A DNA stretch of 64,000 nucleotides. It comes from Paenibacillus sp. RC334 (GTDB taxonomy: Bacteria; Bacillota; Bacilli; Paenibacillales; Paenibacillaceae). Location of the stretch: assembly GCF_030034735.1 (NCBI RefSeq), contig NZ_CP125370.1:1922001-1986000 (forward strand). Direction: 5' to 3'. A model generated the notes under the pieces. It saw nothing but the letters and a program-made list of their open reading frames with translations. It was not told where the DNA came from and searched no databases. The position numbers and the translations under genes are program-made. Positions 47,182 through 56,996 of the stretch are shown piece by piece. How positions within the stretch are numbered: the stretch's first letter is position 1; each line of letters begins with the position of its first letter.

Positions 47182-47751
47182 ATGGTGAACGTTTCCTATG
47201 AACCGTTATACGTGGCTTATTTGGTATATTTCAATCGGGATCGGGATTATTTTGAATGTCACGAGGTACTGGAAGAGCTGTGGCTAAAGCTGGACCGTGA
47301 CCCTGTATATAAAGGTTTGCTGCAAATTGCTGTAGGGCTGTATCATTTTCGCAACGGAAATTTCCGAGGCGGACATATGATGCTGGACAGCGCGGTACAC
47401 AAGCTGGAGCATGCGTCTCCGCAGGCGCTGGGCATTAACATGGTGAAGCTGGTGGACGAGGCGCGCGCTTGCGCCAGCCAGCTTGCCGCGGCTGTTGTAG
47501 GTGGCTCGGCAGATCTCCAGCGCCAGCCGCCAGTTTATCGGGATTTGACGATTGAAATCGTCAATCCCGGGCTGCGTCAGGCCGTGGAGGACGCATCGTC
47601 GTCCATACCAGCCAATATCCCGCAGCAGAGAGGCCCGCGGCGTGGGGAAAAGCATGAGCAGCGTCAGCAGGCGCTTGAGGCTTCTGTGAGGCGCAGACAG
47701 GCGGGCCGCAGCTCCTGCTCTGCCTCCCCTGGTACGAAGGGCACGACGTAA
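47182..47751 (+). CDS. DUF309 domain protein
   Basis: 189 residues. DYFECHEVLEELWLKLDRDP and LLQIAVGLYHFRNGNFRGG carry the DUF309 signature with the conserved CHEVLEELW. The C-terminal 50 residues are basic and low in complexity. Function unknown. The start codon directly follows the relQ stop, so the two are coupled. A strong hairpin follows. Confidence 0.85.
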   Translation: MVNVSYEPLYVAYLVYFNRDRDYFECHEVLEELWLKLDRDPVYKGLLQIAVGLYHFRNGNFRGGHMMLDSAVHKLEHASPQALGINMVKLVDEARACASQLAAAVVGGSADLQRQPPVYRDLTIEIVNPGLRQAVEDASSSIPANIPQQRGPRRGEKHEQRQQALEASVRRRQAGRSSCSASPGTKGTT

Positions 47752-47773
47752 TCTGAGGCGTGTCTATGAAAGC

Positions 47774-47812
47774 AAGCAGCCCGATCCGTTTCAGGGGATC
47801 GGGCTGCTTTAT
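47774..47812 (+). terminator. terminator after the pyrD-relQ-DUF309 operon
   Basis: AAGCAGCCCGATCC (47774-47787) pairs perfectly with GGATCGGGCTGCTT (47796-47809); the T tail is short. Confidence 0.82.
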
Positions 47813-47855
47813 CGTTCAGTAGCCTTAGCCGTGTGAACGTCATTTAGGAGGTTGT

Positions 47856-48383
47856 TTAGGAAGTTACATTCTTTTTATATTTTTCAAAAAAGGCTTTGAA
47901 ATCGTCGAGTGTATAGCCGTTGTCGGAAGGGCTTTCCTTCAAACCACCTACCATACGCTCTTTTTCCACGCCTTTTTCATAATAGATGAGTGTAGGGGTG
48001 TACTCAATTTTGTATTTGTCCCAGCCGTCCTCATACTCACGCAGGTTAAATTCGTGCATGGTAATGTTCTCCTGCTTGCTCAAAGGCATTAGCTTGGGAG
48101 TGGTGGCGCGGCAATGTACACAGTCGGATGCAAAATGATAGACGAAAAAGTTTTCTTTTTTGTCAATTTTGCTTTGCAGATCCTCCGGTTTAATAATCTG
48201 CTGATAGTTTGGATCATTCAGCAGCTCTTGGGTGGCAGGCTTTAACGAGGCTGTGGAAACGCCATACAGCTTGTTTTTGGTGCCTGAATTCAAAGCGAGC
48301 AGCACCCCAAGCAAAATGACGAGCACAACAAAAAAGCCAATGACAGGTATAAGCTTTTTTTTGTTGGATTTTTGGGTGTTCAA
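47856..48383 (-). CDS. membrane-tethered thioredoxin-like protein
   Basis: 175 residues. One N-terminal anchor helix (about residues 12-30), a spacer, then a thioredoxin fold with FASDCVHCRATTPKL (CxxC site) and IEYTPTLIYYEKG with the cis-proline. It would face outwards and handle disulfides of exported proteins. The start is TTG 48383, six bases after GGGAGAG; the longer frame to 48473 is unlikely. Confidence 0.8.
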   Translation of the reverse strand: MNTQKSNKKKLIPVIGFFVVLVILLGVLLALNSGTKNKLYGVSTASLKPATQELLNDPNYQQIIKPEDLQSKIDKKENFFVYHFASDCVHCRATTPKLMPLSKQENITMHEFNLREYEDGWDKYKIEYTPTLIYYEKGVEKERMVGGLKESPSDNGYTLDDFKAFFEKYKKNVTS

Positions 48384-48546
48384 TGCAATCTCTCCCATCA
48401 AAATACAAAATATGTAGCTATGAATCTCATTATTATACAACATTACAGCTTGTAGTGAAAGTTTGTAAATCACACGGATATTGCAGCTTAACAGGTTGGT
48501 TATGGTACAATAAATTTTATTTTAACAGGACAGGATGATTACAATT

Positions 48547-50127
48547 ATGGGTGTACAGCTCCCTACAGCATTTGTGAAGCGCATGGAGCAACTGCTCGGC
48601 GACGAGTTTGAGGCTTTTATGGCTGCTTATGACCATACGCCTCATGCCGGGATACGCGTCAATACGTTAAAAATTTCGGTGGAGGCGTTTAAGGCGATTT
48701 CGCCGTTTGAACTGCGGCCAATTCCGTGGTGTGATACAGGTTTTTATGTTCCGTACGGCACAAAGCCGGGGTTACATCCTTATTATCATGCGGGACTGTA
48801 TTATGTGCAGGAACCAAGTGCAATGTCTCCGGTAGAATTGCTAAATGTTGCTCAGGGTGAGGCTGTATTGGACTTGTGCGCTGCACCGGGCGGGAAATCG
48901 ACCCAAATTGCGGCCAAGCTGCAAGGAAGCGGTCTGCTCGTAACGAATGATATTAGCGCAGATCGAACCAAGGCATTGGCCAAAAATGTGGAATTATATG
49001 GTGTGCGAAATGCCGTAGTGCTGAATGAAAGCCCGGATCGAATCGCAAATGCCTTCCCGCATTTTTTTGATAAAATATTAATTGACGCTCCTTGCTCGGG
49101 AGAAGGGATGTTTCGCAAGGATGAGGATATGGCGAAGCAATGGGAAAACCATTCGGTGGACAAATGTGTAGTTATGCAGCGGGATATTTTGCGAGTGGCA
49201 GCATCTATGTTAAGTGACGGGGGAAGAATTGTTTATTCGACCTGTACCTTTGCACCGGAAGAAAATGAAGGGATGATCGCAGAGTTTCTGGAGGCACATC
49301 CTGATTTTGACGTTGTTCCTGCTTCTTCAGGAACGGGCTTTGCTTCAGGTCACCCGGAATGGGTGAGTGAAGCGGTCGCGGCAGCCCATCCGGAACTGTG
49401 TGGAACGGCACGCCTTTGGCCCCATCTTATAGAGGGTGAGGGTCATTTTATCGCTGTGTTGCAGCATCAAGGCAGTCGTACAGCTAAAGCGGATAATCAG
49501 CGGCTGTCCATCAAGGAAGCGCCAATGGCAAACGGAAAGGGCAGATCTGCAACTGGTGTTTACAAACGGAATGGAAAAGGGATGGACGGGAAATCGGGTA
49601 AAGGAACGAATGCACGCGGTTTCGGGAACAACAAGTCTCGTTCTGGTAAAGATGCGGCAAAATGGGATGGACGCGGACAACATGATGTACTGGAGTCCTA
49701 TCGCTATTTTTTACAGGAGCAGCTTGAGGCGTCATTTACAGGCCATACGGTAGTCTACGGAGATCGGATTTATCAATCGCCGCTGGAATCCTATCGTCTG
49801 GACGGGCTTAAGGTGGTCCGTCCGGGCTGGTTTATGGGAACAGACAAGAATGGTCGGTTTGTCCCTTCGCATCCGCTGGCGGTGGCTTTGCGCCCTTCTG
49901 AGGCGGTCAGGAGTATAAACCTCTCCAGTTCAGACACGGATGCCATCCGTTATTTGAAAGGTGAAACGCTATCCATCCCGGCTCAGCGAATGACGCTGCA
50001 GAACGAAGCACAGCCCAAAGGTTACACTCTCGTATGCATTGACGGATATTCTGTCGGATGGGGAAAATGGCAGGACGGTATGCTCAAAAATGAATACCCT
50101 ACAGGCTGGAGGTGGACATCAGTATGA
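48547..50127 (+). CDS. RsmB/RsmF family rRNA m5C methyltransferase
   Basis: 526 residues. SAM site VLDLCAAPGGKSTQIA, and both catalytic cysteines of the NOL1/NOP2/Sun family: DAPCSGEGMFRKD and STCTFAPEENEG. The C-terminal RNA-binding part resembles RsmF/YebU. A Gly/Lys-rich linker of about 50 residues (near 325-375, for example GKGRSATGVYKRNGKG) separates the domains. It likely modifies 16S rRNA cytosines. ATG 48547 after AGGATGA is preferred over ATG 48535. The pseudouridine synthase gene overlaps its stop. Confidence 0.9.
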   Translation: MGVQLPTAFVKRMEQLLGDEFEAFMAAYDHTPHAGIRVNTLKISVEAFKAISPFELRPIPWCDTGFYVPYGTKPGLHPYYHAGLYYVQEPSAMSPVELLNVAQGEAVLDLCAAPGGKSTQIAAKLQGSGLLVTNDISADRTKALAKNVELYGVRNAVVLNESPDRIANAFPHFFDKILIDAPCSGEGMFRKDEDMAKQWENHSVDKCVVMQRDILRVAASMLSDGGRIVYSTCTFAPEENEGMIAEFLEAHPDFDVVPASSGTGFASGHPEWVSEAVAAAHPELCGTARLWPHLIEGEGHFIAVLQHQGSRTAKADNQRLSIKEAPMANGKGRSATGVYKRNGKGMDGKSGKGTNARGFGNNKSRSGKDAAKWDGRGQHDVLESYRYFLQEQLEASFTGHTVVYGDRIYQSPLESYRLDGLKVVRPGWFMGTDKNGRFVPSHPLAVALRPSEAVRSINLSSSDTDAIRYLKGETLSIPAQRMTLQNEAQPKGYTLVCIDGYSVGWGKWQDGMLKNEYPTGWRWTSV

Positions 50128-50906
50128 GTGGGAAGGGAAGACAGACGCAGCGTTTGGACAAGGTTCTAACCCATATGGGTTATGGTTCGCGCAGTGATAT
50201 CAAGAGACAGGTAAAGCAAGGGATGATTACCGTGAACGGTCGAACCACCAAGGATAGCGGCTGGCAGGTTCACCCTTACAACGATCAGATTGAAGTGAAC
50301 GGGGAACGGGTTGTTTTTCGGGAATACATTTATATCATGTTGCATAAGCCGCCGGGCGTTATATCCGCAACAGAGGATACAAGAGAGCAGACAGTGCTGG
50401 ATTTGCTGAGTGCGGAGGAACGGCATTTTGAGCCTTTCCCGGTAGGACGGCTCGATAAAGATACGGAAGGACTGCTATTGTTAACGAACGATGGTAAGCT
50501 GGCGCATGAACTCTTGTCTCCACGGCGACATGTTCCCAAAACGTATGAGGCTACGGTGTCGGGACATGTCACGGAAGAGGATGTACGTCAATTTGCAGCA
50601 GGGGTAGAGCTGGATGACGGCTATGTCACCCTTCCGGCCCAATTGACCATTCTTCGTCATGAAAAAGCACAAGAGACAGATGAAGAAGTCATTTCATACA
50701 TTTCACTTGTGATCCATGAAGGAAAGTTTCATCAGGTGAAGCGCATGTTTGAGGCGGTTGGCAAAAAGGTTACGTATTTGAAAAGAACGGCGATGGGTCC
50801 GTTAACGCTGGATGATCAGCTATCCTTGGGCAGCTATCGTGAGCTGACAAACGAGGAGCTGGCATGGATCGGCCGGGATTTGGCATCTGCAACGTCAGAG
50901 GCTTGA
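50124..50906 (+). CDS. rRNA pseudouridine synthase (RsuA/RluB/RluF family)
   Basis: 260 residues. An N-terminal S4 RNA-binding domain (RLDKVLTHMGYGSRSDIKR) leads into the synthase domain with the catalytic aspartate in GRLDKDTEGLLLLTNDG. The likely target is an rRNA uridine, possibly 23S (RluF/RluB-like) or 16S. ATG 50124 overlaps the methyltransferase stop as ATGA and follows GGAGGTGG. Two rRNA-modifying enzymes are thus coupled. Confidence 0.93.
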   Translation: MSGKGRQTQRLDKVLTHMGYGSRSDIKRQVKQGMITVNGRTTKDSGWQVHPYNDQIEVNGERVVFREYIYIMLHKPPGVISATEDTREQTVLDLLSAEERHFEPFPVGRLDKDTEGLLLLTNDGKLAHELLSPRRHVPKTYEATVSGHVTEEDVRQFAAGVELDDGYVTLPAQLTILRHEKAQETDEEVISYISLVIHEGKFHQVKRMFEAVGKKVTYLKRTAMGPLTLDDQLSLGSYRELTNEELAWIGRDLASATSEA

Positions 50907-50925
50907 TGGGAGTAGGGGAAGCAAC

Positions 50926-50970
50926 AATGACGCACAGGCTCTTATGGGAGTTCCCTGTGCGTCATTTTAC
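50926..50970. terminator. terminator after the pseudouridine synthase gene
   Basis: AATGACGCACAGG (50926-50938) pairs perfectly with CCTGTGCGTCATT (50954-50966), followed by TTTAC. Confidence 0.88.
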
Positions 50971-51014
50971 TGTACAGACTATGATTTACAGCTAACATAT
51001 GGCAGACTGCATGT

Positions 51015-52208
51015 TTATTGTGCGCGTGCTGCACGGCTTTTTTTCACTTCTGCTGCCGTATAAGCCGTGACCTTGTTTTTACCTGTTGTTTTGGATATGT
51101 ACATAGCCTGATCAGCCTGTTTAACCAGTTCATCCGGGTTCATTTCCTTCTTTAACGTGCTGTGCCCGACGCTGATGGTCACAATGCTTTCATCTGCGAC
51201 CCGTTCACGGATTCTTTCCGCGACCTGTCCGACCTTGGCCCGCCGATCAACGACCATCGCGACCAGTTCCTCGCCGCCGTATCTTCCGGTCAGTCCGATT
51301 TCATCCAGTTCTTCTTCCATAATCTGTGCAACCTGTTTAAGCACATCATCCGCGCGGGCATGGCCCTGTGTATCATTCAGCTTTTTGAAATTATCAATAT
51401 CGCAAAAAATGACCGACACGCGGATTCCCTGCTCCATATATCGCCGCAATCGCCCCGAAAAGTATTTACGGTTATACAGACCAGTCAAACCATCAGTAAT
51501 GGAGGAACGGTAAATCCGTTGAAGCAGCTCCACAATCCGTTCGAACAGGATTAGAAACAACGTAGTGTAATACAGCAATGGCAAAAATGACATCCATAGA
51601 ACTGTGCTTGTTGCACCTTTTTCTGCCGGAATGTCACCTCGCAACCACAGGCATCCAAGCCAAAGTAAATAGAACAGTAAGCCCAGCGCAAACTTTTTGG
51701 GCTGACCGATTCGTGGGATGATGAACACAAGGCTCAAAGTAAGCACAATGAGTCGATAAAGCAGGGTGAACCCGACGAGATTTGCTGTGCTGATCCAACT
51801 GGGTAGTATTCCGGCAGCCCATGCGCCAACCGGCAATATCAGTAGCGCTCCCAGCAACAGCAAAGACCATGCTCCCGCACGTTTTAGCTTCCGGTAGAGC
51901 TGAAATACGGCGGCATTGGTAAGCACAAAGGCAGCAGCCTCCAGCGTATTTTGCCACACGATTCCTTGTAGCGGCATTTTGCCGCCACCTGCCGAATAGA
52001 GATTCATGGCTTCATATGTCATAATAAAAATAGCGGCAACCGAAAAAAGGATATAGGCTTTTTTTCGCTGTCTGCTATATATGATCACGCACATCAGCGC
52101 CATCATGAGTATAATATACAAACCGCAGGCGGCACTTACAGCCCCGGCCAGAGATGGGAAACCGAAGGTTCCCGATAAGGACAACAACGTCAACGTCACC
52201 GACTCCAT
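51015..52208 (-). CDS. membrane diguanylate cyclase (GGDEF)
   Basis: About 397 residues. Six to seven membrane helices fill the first 220 residues, then a GGDEF domain with SSITDGLTGLYNRKYF, VIFCDIDNFKKLNDTQGH and the active-site RYGGEEL. It should make cyclic di-GMP from GTP at the membrane. The RxxD product-inhibition site, expected five residues before GGEEL, is absent, so it is probably not feedback inhibited. No EAL domain. The start is uncertain (ATG 52208 or TTG 52256); neither has a strong ribosome site. Confidence 0.88.
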   Translation of the reverse strand: MESVTLTLLSLSGTFGFPSLAGAVSAACGLYIILMMALMCVIIYSRQRKKAYILFSVAAIFIMTYEAMNLYSAGGGKMPLQGIVWQNTLEAAAFVLTNAAVFQLYRKLKRAGAWSLLLLGALLILPVGAWAAGILPSWISTANLVGFTLLYRLIVLTLSLVFIIPRIGQPKKFALGLLFYLLWLGCLWLRGDIPAEKGATSTVLWMSFLPLLYYTTLFLILFERIVELLQRIYRSSITDGLTGLYNRKYFSGRLRRYMEQGIRVSVIFCDIDNFKKLNDTQGHARADDVLKQVAQIMEEELDEIGLTGRYGGEELVAMVVDRRAKVGQVAERIRERVADESIVTISVGHSTLKKEMNPDELVKQADQAMYISKTTGKNKVTAYTAAEVKKSRAARAQ

Positions 52209-52402
52209 CTGTATAGATAGTGAGTCTATTGAACGGGCGATATGGTTCCGATACAATAGACAGGATTTATTCCATTTAAAATGTTATAATTTTCTTTTGT
52301 ACTTAGCAATTATTCTCAATATATCATTTTTCAGAAAATCCGGAAACCTATACATACAACCTTTGTTCCGGGCAGTACAACGCTTGAAAGGGGAAGCACG
52401 TC

Positions 52403-53527
52403 ATGAAATTGCTACAGGCTCTCTTTTTCCCACCCGAGCAACCGGGCGGCGTTTCATCTATGATTCCATATCTGCAAGAGCGATTTATGTCCCCGCGTTG
52501 GGAAATGGAGCTATTTTCAATCCCTAAACGAATTCGCAACAAGGGCAGGGAAGAAGTAATATTTGATACCTTTGACTGGACGCAATATGAACAATATTCG
52601 ATTGTCCAAAAATATATACAGACGTACCGTGACTATTTGTGGTGGACCCGGCTTCGCATTCAGAAGCCCTTTGATCTCATTCATGCTCATCACCCGATTG
52701 CCGGGATTGCTATGAAAACTGTTTTTCCCGACATCCCGCTCGTGCAGACGATTCACTCTTCTTATGAGAAGGAGTTAATTCTAAACGGTAAAATAGAGGA
52801 GAACGGGCCTGAGCATCAATTTCTGGTGTCCTTGTATCGGGAGTTGGAGCATAAGGCGGATCGCCTGATTTCAGTATCCCGCTCTTTCCAGCATTACTTG
52901 ATGCCGTATGTACAAAATCCGCAAGATATTGTGGTCATTCCGAATGGATATGATGAGAAGCGCTTCAAGCCCATACCACATGAAAATGAAGTGACACAGC
53001 TTATAACTGTCTGTCGCCTTGTCCCTGCCAAAGGGCTGGATACTTTGTTACAGGCCTGTGCCGAGCTGAAAAAGAGAAATCAGAATTATGTGCTGCATAT
53101 TATCGGAGATGGTCCCATTCGACCCGAGCTGGAAGAGCTGGCGCGGCAGTTAGATATTTACCATGAAACGATCTTTTATGGATACACGCTTCATCCGGAA
53201 GAGTTTATGCCTTTCTTTGATGTGTTTGTTTTGCCTTCACGAGCGGAAGCCTTTGGTTCCGTGTTTGCGGAGGCAGCTTTGAGCTGTTTGGCTTTGGTAG
53301 GTACAGAGGTAGGAGGAATACCGGAGCAAATTGAGGATGGGGTAAATGGTCTGCTTGTGCCACCCGACAGCCCGAGGGCACTGGCAGACGCATTGGAAAA
53401 GGTCATCGCAGACCCTGCCTATCGTTATGAGCTGGCGCGATCTGCTTGCGACAAGGCTAAATCGAGCTATTCCCTGAGCAGGGCTGTTAATGAGCTAAAG
53501 AAAATGTATTTGAAATTCCAGCACTAA
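52403..53527 (+). CDS. glycosyltransferase, family 4
   Basis: 374 residues with the GT-B fold: PGGVSSMIPYL near the N terminus, VVIPNGYDEKRFKP in the linker, CRLVPAKGLDTLL, and SRAEAFGSVFAEA (E-x7-E type site) plus GTEVGGIPEQI. It would transfer a sugar from an NDP donor to an unknown acceptor, perhaps a glycolipid or polysaccharide; TIHSSY and HAHHP are the acceptor-side motifs. ATG 52403 follows AAAGGGGAAG. It overlaps the convergent YkvI gene by four bases. Confidence 0.9.
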   Translation: MKLLQALFFPPEQPGGVSSMIPYLQERFMSPRWEMELFSIPKRIRNKGREEVIFDTFDWTQYEQYSIVQKYIQTYRDYLWWTRLRIQKPFDLIHAHHPIAGIAMKTVFPDIPLVQTIHSSYEKELILNGKIEENGPEHQFLVSLYRELEHKADRLISVSRSFQHYLMPYVQNPQDIVVIPNGYDEKRFKPIPHENEVTQLITVCRLVPAKGLDTLLQACAELKKRNQNYVLHIIGDGPIRPELEELARQLDIYHETIFYGYTLHPEEFMPFFDVFVLPSRAEAFGSVFAEAALSCLALVGTEVGGIPEQIEDGVNGLLVPPDSPRALADALEKVIADPAYRYELARSACDKAKSSYSLSRAVNELKKMYLKFQH

Positions 53528-54631
53528 CCATGGCGTGTATCACCTGTTTTTGAATCAGAATGCCGGAAGCTGGAGCGAGGACGCGAGGAACGGAAGTGTC
53601 CCCCCCGTCCTGCCATGATCAGCTTGCCCACCCACATCAGGCTAAGTATCCCGAAAATCGGATATAGAACAGACAGCAGTGAGCTGAAACCAAACTGACT
53701 GATTAGAAAACATGTGAGCATAATGAATAGTGTGATGAGCTTAGGTGAAATTTGGATATGCTGGCGGATTTGCAGACTGACACCGTAAATGTCGGCCACG
53801 AAGGTGCTGAAAATTTCCATGAAAATGAGTAAAATGTAAATGATTTCGACCAAGGCCCCCCAGACGGTAAGCAATGCTTCCCATCGGGATCTCAAATTGC
53901 CGAATTCCCGGCATATGTGCCGACATGGCAAAGTGAGCAGACATCAGCATAAACCCGACGCCGATCCCGCCCAAAATCCCGCCCCAGCGGATCGTTTTGC
54001 GGGAGAAGGTTTGGCTGCCGAGTGGTACAAGCACTGCTTGGGCCATTGCCAGATTGAAGGAAGTATACAGCAGCGGAGAAAGCCAAGCTCGCAGCATGCT
54101 ATAATCGGACGTATTTGTAATAAAGCTCTGGGGATTTGGCATAGAGAGTGTGCTGTGAACAAGCAGGATAGACATGATCATCATCATAGGGACAACAATG
54201 GTGTTCATATGCAGGATAGCCTTGATGCCTTTACTCAGGAGCAGATACGTTCCAATGAGTGTAATGAGCAGTCCGGTCTGGTAATGCAGGTGAAGGCGTT
54301 CCACGAAAACGGAGCCGGCGCCTGCCAGCATGACGCTGTTGACGCAGACCAATATAATGAGCGTGAACCAGCTGATCCATTTTCCGACTTTGGTGCCAAA
54401 AAGGTGTCTGTTCAGATCCTCATAGGACCGGGCCGAAATATCATGAGCGATCAGCATCATTTTCGTACCCAGCCATACAAATATGAGTGTGGACAGCATG
54501 ATGGTGAGTGTAGCCCAACGTCCGTACTGTGTAAAAAACTGCAATATTTCTTGTCCGGTAGCAAATCCGGCACCGACGACTGTTCCGATGTATGTAAAAG
54601 CAATCTGCAAAACATGAATATTACGTTTCAT
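53524..54631 (-). pseudogene. YkvI family membrane protein, frameshifted
   Basis: The upstream part has helices from MKRNIHVLQIAFTYIGTVVGAGFATGQEIL (residues 1-30, LeuT-like APC start) to FEIPMGSIAYRLG. The other frame continues ALVEIIYILLIFMEIFSTF to 53524. The join is at the run of six C at 53856-53861 on the + strand; five C would restore RLGALVEIIYILL and a 368-residue, ten-helix protein, the normal YkvI form. These are predicted transporters of unknown substrate. Real break or sequence error. Confidence 0.8.
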
Positions 54632-54771
54632 CCCCAGTCCCTCCTTGCCTGCTTGAATAACGCTGTAGCGAGCATATAATACAAACTATGTTCAACTGAA
54701 ATGGGACATGACTGTATGAGACTGAAATAATTATAGTGCATTCAATGAATAGCTTGACGGGAGCGTAATTT

Positions 54772-55377
54772 ATGGGTCAAATCCTTGCATGGATACTGGA
54801 ATATGGATATTTGGCAATGTTCGGCTTGCTTGCCCTTGGAGTAGCTGGTATGCCGATCCCCGACGAAGTGCTGATGATCGCCTTCGGTGGGCTCGTGTCA
54901 CAAGGACACTACAACTTTATTGCTGCGCTGGCGGTTACATTTTTTGGAAGTATGACGGGCATGATGGTCAGCTACACGCTAGGTCGTCTGCTGGGTAAGC
55001 CGCTGTTGTACCGATACGGTAAATGGGTGAGGCTTACACCCTCAAGAATTGCCTCTTCCGAAAATTGGTTCGGGCGCTATGGCACCTGGGGGATTCTGTT
55101 CGGTTATTTTGTTCCCGGCTTGAGACATGTGTCCTCATATCTGGCAGGTACAACCCGTCTAGGTGTTTTTCGCTATATCATTTATGCATCAGCAGGAGCA
55201 CTGCTGTGGTGCGGTACTTTTCTGGGGATTGGACATGCGGTGGGTATGCGCTGGGAACAGGTCGCAAGGCTGATGGAAAAGGTGACGCATCGGGTAGGGC
55301 TGGCGGTTATTCTTCTGATTATTTTGGGAGGAATAGTCGCGTGGTTTTGGAATAAGCGCAAAAAAAATGTCACATGA
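54772..55377 (+). CDS. DedA family membrane protein
   Basis: 201 residues with four to five helices. The family motifs GMPIPDEVLMIAFGG and FGRYGTWGILFGYFVPGLRHVSSYLAGT contain the conserved arginines. DedA/VTT proteins act in membrane lipid scrambling and envelope homeostasis. ATG 54772 follows GGGAGCG. The xanthine phosphoribosyltransferase gene is downstream. Confidence 0.9.
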   Translation: MGQILAWILEYGYLAMFGLLALGVAGMPIPDEVLMIAFGGLVSQGHYNFIAALAVTFFGSMTGMMVSYTLGRLLGKPLLYRYGKWVRLTPSRIASSENWFGRYGTWGILFGYFVPGLRHVSSYLAGTTRLGVFRYIIYASAGALLWCGTFLGIGHAVGMRWEQVARLMEKVTHRVGLAVILLIILGGIVAWFWNKRKKNVT

Positions 55378-55463
55378 CCGTATGGGAAAGCAAGCTATGG
55401 CTTGAAAGCGTCAGGTGATGTATGGTACTTTTACCGCATAGGAATGCCGTGGGAGGTCATGGA

Positions 55464-56036
55464 ATGGAAGTATTAAAGGAACGGATTTTAAAAGAAGGCG
55501 TCGTTGCGTCGGATCAGGTGTTGAAGCTGGATGGTTTACTTAATCACCAGGTGGATCCGGAGTTGACGATGGAAATGGGACGAGAGTTCGCAGCCCGTTT
55601 CCGGGAAGAGAATATTACGAGAGTGGTAACCGTGGAATCCTCGGGTATTGCCATAGGTTTCGCAACAGCATTGGAGTTGGGTGTACCGCTGGTGTTTGCC
55701 CGCCGCAAAAAGACTTTATTGGCCGACCCGGACGCATTATGCGAACGTGTGCCTTCCTTTACGAAAGGCATTGTCACGGACATTATGCTGTCCCGTCAAT
55801 TTATTCATGAGCATGACCGTGTTCTGTTCATTGATGATATTATCGCCAATGGTGATGCCGCAAGAGGTATGGTCAAAATCATTCAGCGCTCCGGTGCGGA
55901 GCTGGTCGGATTCGGCGTGGCCGTGGAAAAATGCTTCCAAGCCGGGGCGAGAACGATACGTGAGCAGGGTATACGGGTAGAGTCGCTTGTCAGAATTTCA
56001 TCGTTAACTGATGGCAAGATTGAGTTTGCCGAATAG
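55464..56036 (+). CDS. xpt: xanthine phosphoribosyltransferase
   Basis: 190 residues, the Xpt length. LNHQVDPELTMEMGREFAARF, the conserved VESSGIAIGFATALELG, and the PRPP-binding loop VLFIDDIIANGDAARG are typical. It salvages xanthine to XMP. ATG 55464, six bases after GGGAGGT, replaces the upstream ATG 55422. No purine riboswitch is recognisable in the short leader, unlike the usual Bacillus xpt. Confidence 0.93.
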   Translation: MEVLKERILKEGVVASDQVLKLDGLLNHQVDPELTMEMGREFAARFREENITRVVTVESSGIAIGFATALELGVPLVFARRKKTLLADPDALCERVPSFTKGIVTDIMLSRQFIHEHDRVLFIDDIIANGDAARGMVKIIQRSGAELVGFGVAVEKCFQAGARTIREQGIRVESLVRISSLTDGKIEFAE

Positions 56037-56139
56037 TAACAATTCAAAAGCTGCTGATCCTTATTTCTAATAATAACCTTTGCATGAGCTTCGATTTCGC
56101 TTATAATATAGTTAAGGTTTTGGGAGAGGAGGCAGCAAC

Positions 56140-56484
56140 ATGGGGAAAGAGCAATTGACCGAACAGTTTTTTCTGGAAAAACTGGCAGCGGCTAAAGTAC
56201 ATTTTGAACGTGCCTTGGATTGTAAGCATACGGAATTTGACGATTTATACCCCTATATGATTGAACATCCTCAGTTTTTTTGGTACAAACGCTATGTGGC
56301 CTGGTCTGAGTTGTTGACGTTGGTTAACTTATGCGAAGAATTGTCCTTCTCTTGGAAAGAAGAATTTACTGCCCACCAAGTGGAATACGTAGATCAGAGA
56401 GTGCTGTCTGCACAAGTGCTGGACTTCTGGTATGAGAAGAACGATACAAAAGAACATGATCACAGTGTAAATCAGTCGGGATAA
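56140..56484 (+). CDS. hypothetical protein, 114 residues
   Basis: Soluble and rich in Glu and aromatic residues: EQFFLEKLAAAKVHFERAL, YMIEHPQFFWYKRYVAWSELL, VEYVDQRVLSAQVLDFWYEK. I do not recognise a family. GGAGAGGAGGC precedes ATG 56140 and a terminator follows, so it is a real monocistronic gene. Confidence 0.7.
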   Translation: MGKEQLTEQFFLEKLAAAKVHFERALDCKHTEFDDLYPYMIEHPQFFWYKRYVAWSELLTLVNLCEELSFSWKEEFTAHQVEYVDQRVLSAQVLDFWYEKNDTKEHDHSVNQSG

Positions 56485-56524
56485 TTTGTCGCTCTGTTGG
56501 CAATCCATATAAGTAGTAAGCGGG

Positions 56525-56560
56525 AAGAGACCTAAATGATTTCGTTTAGGTCTCTTTTTT
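56525..56560 (+). terminator. terminator after the hypothetical gene
   Basis: AAGAGACCTAAA (56525-56536) pairs with TTTAGGTCTCTT (56545-56556), followed by a T run. Confidence 0.9.
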
Positions 56561-56634
56561 AAACTTTTTAATGTGCATAAATGATAGCTGCCGTGTTAGA
56601 AACGATTGAAACGATTGTATAAGGGGGGACAGGG

Positions 56635-56857
56635 ATGATTAATGATGAAGAATTAGGACGCCTATCGGCTCTCCGGTGAGAAGGTGCGCGTCGTGCGGGA
56701 TGGGCTGGAGTCCAACGATGTGGTAGGCATAGTGCTGGCGTGGGACGAGGAACAGGTGCTTATCCGCCGCCAGAATCGGCGTGTGGTCAAGCTGGATCGC
56801 AGCTATACATATCAGTCGTTCAGCGAACCCCGACACAATCCGATAGAACTGGATTAG
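56635..56857 (+). pseudogene. small conserved-looking gene, frameshifted
   Basis: From ATG 56635 (after AGGGGGGACAGGG) the frame reads MINDEELGR and stops quickly. One base later it continues YRLSGEKVRVVRDGLESND, VVGIVLAWDEEQVLIRRQN and RRVVKLDRSY to TAG 56857. Removing one C at 56661-56662 joins them into 73 residues. The repeated VRVV/VLIRR/VVKL beta pattern suggests a small barrel. No family name can be given. Confidence 0.6.
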
Positions 56858-56996
56858 ACGAATGGGTCTCGGGCTGGCTGGATAAAAGGGTTTGAAGTGA
56901 CTGGATAAAATAGGTGTACGTGTTGATGGCATATGCAGCCTGTAAACCGGACACAGTACATAAGAATATACTCCATATGAGAGGGTGTGCTGTGTC

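Noticed and set aside
55378..55463. Purine riboswitch before xpt
   Set aside because: Expected in Bacillus, but the short leader lacks the conserved three-helix core.
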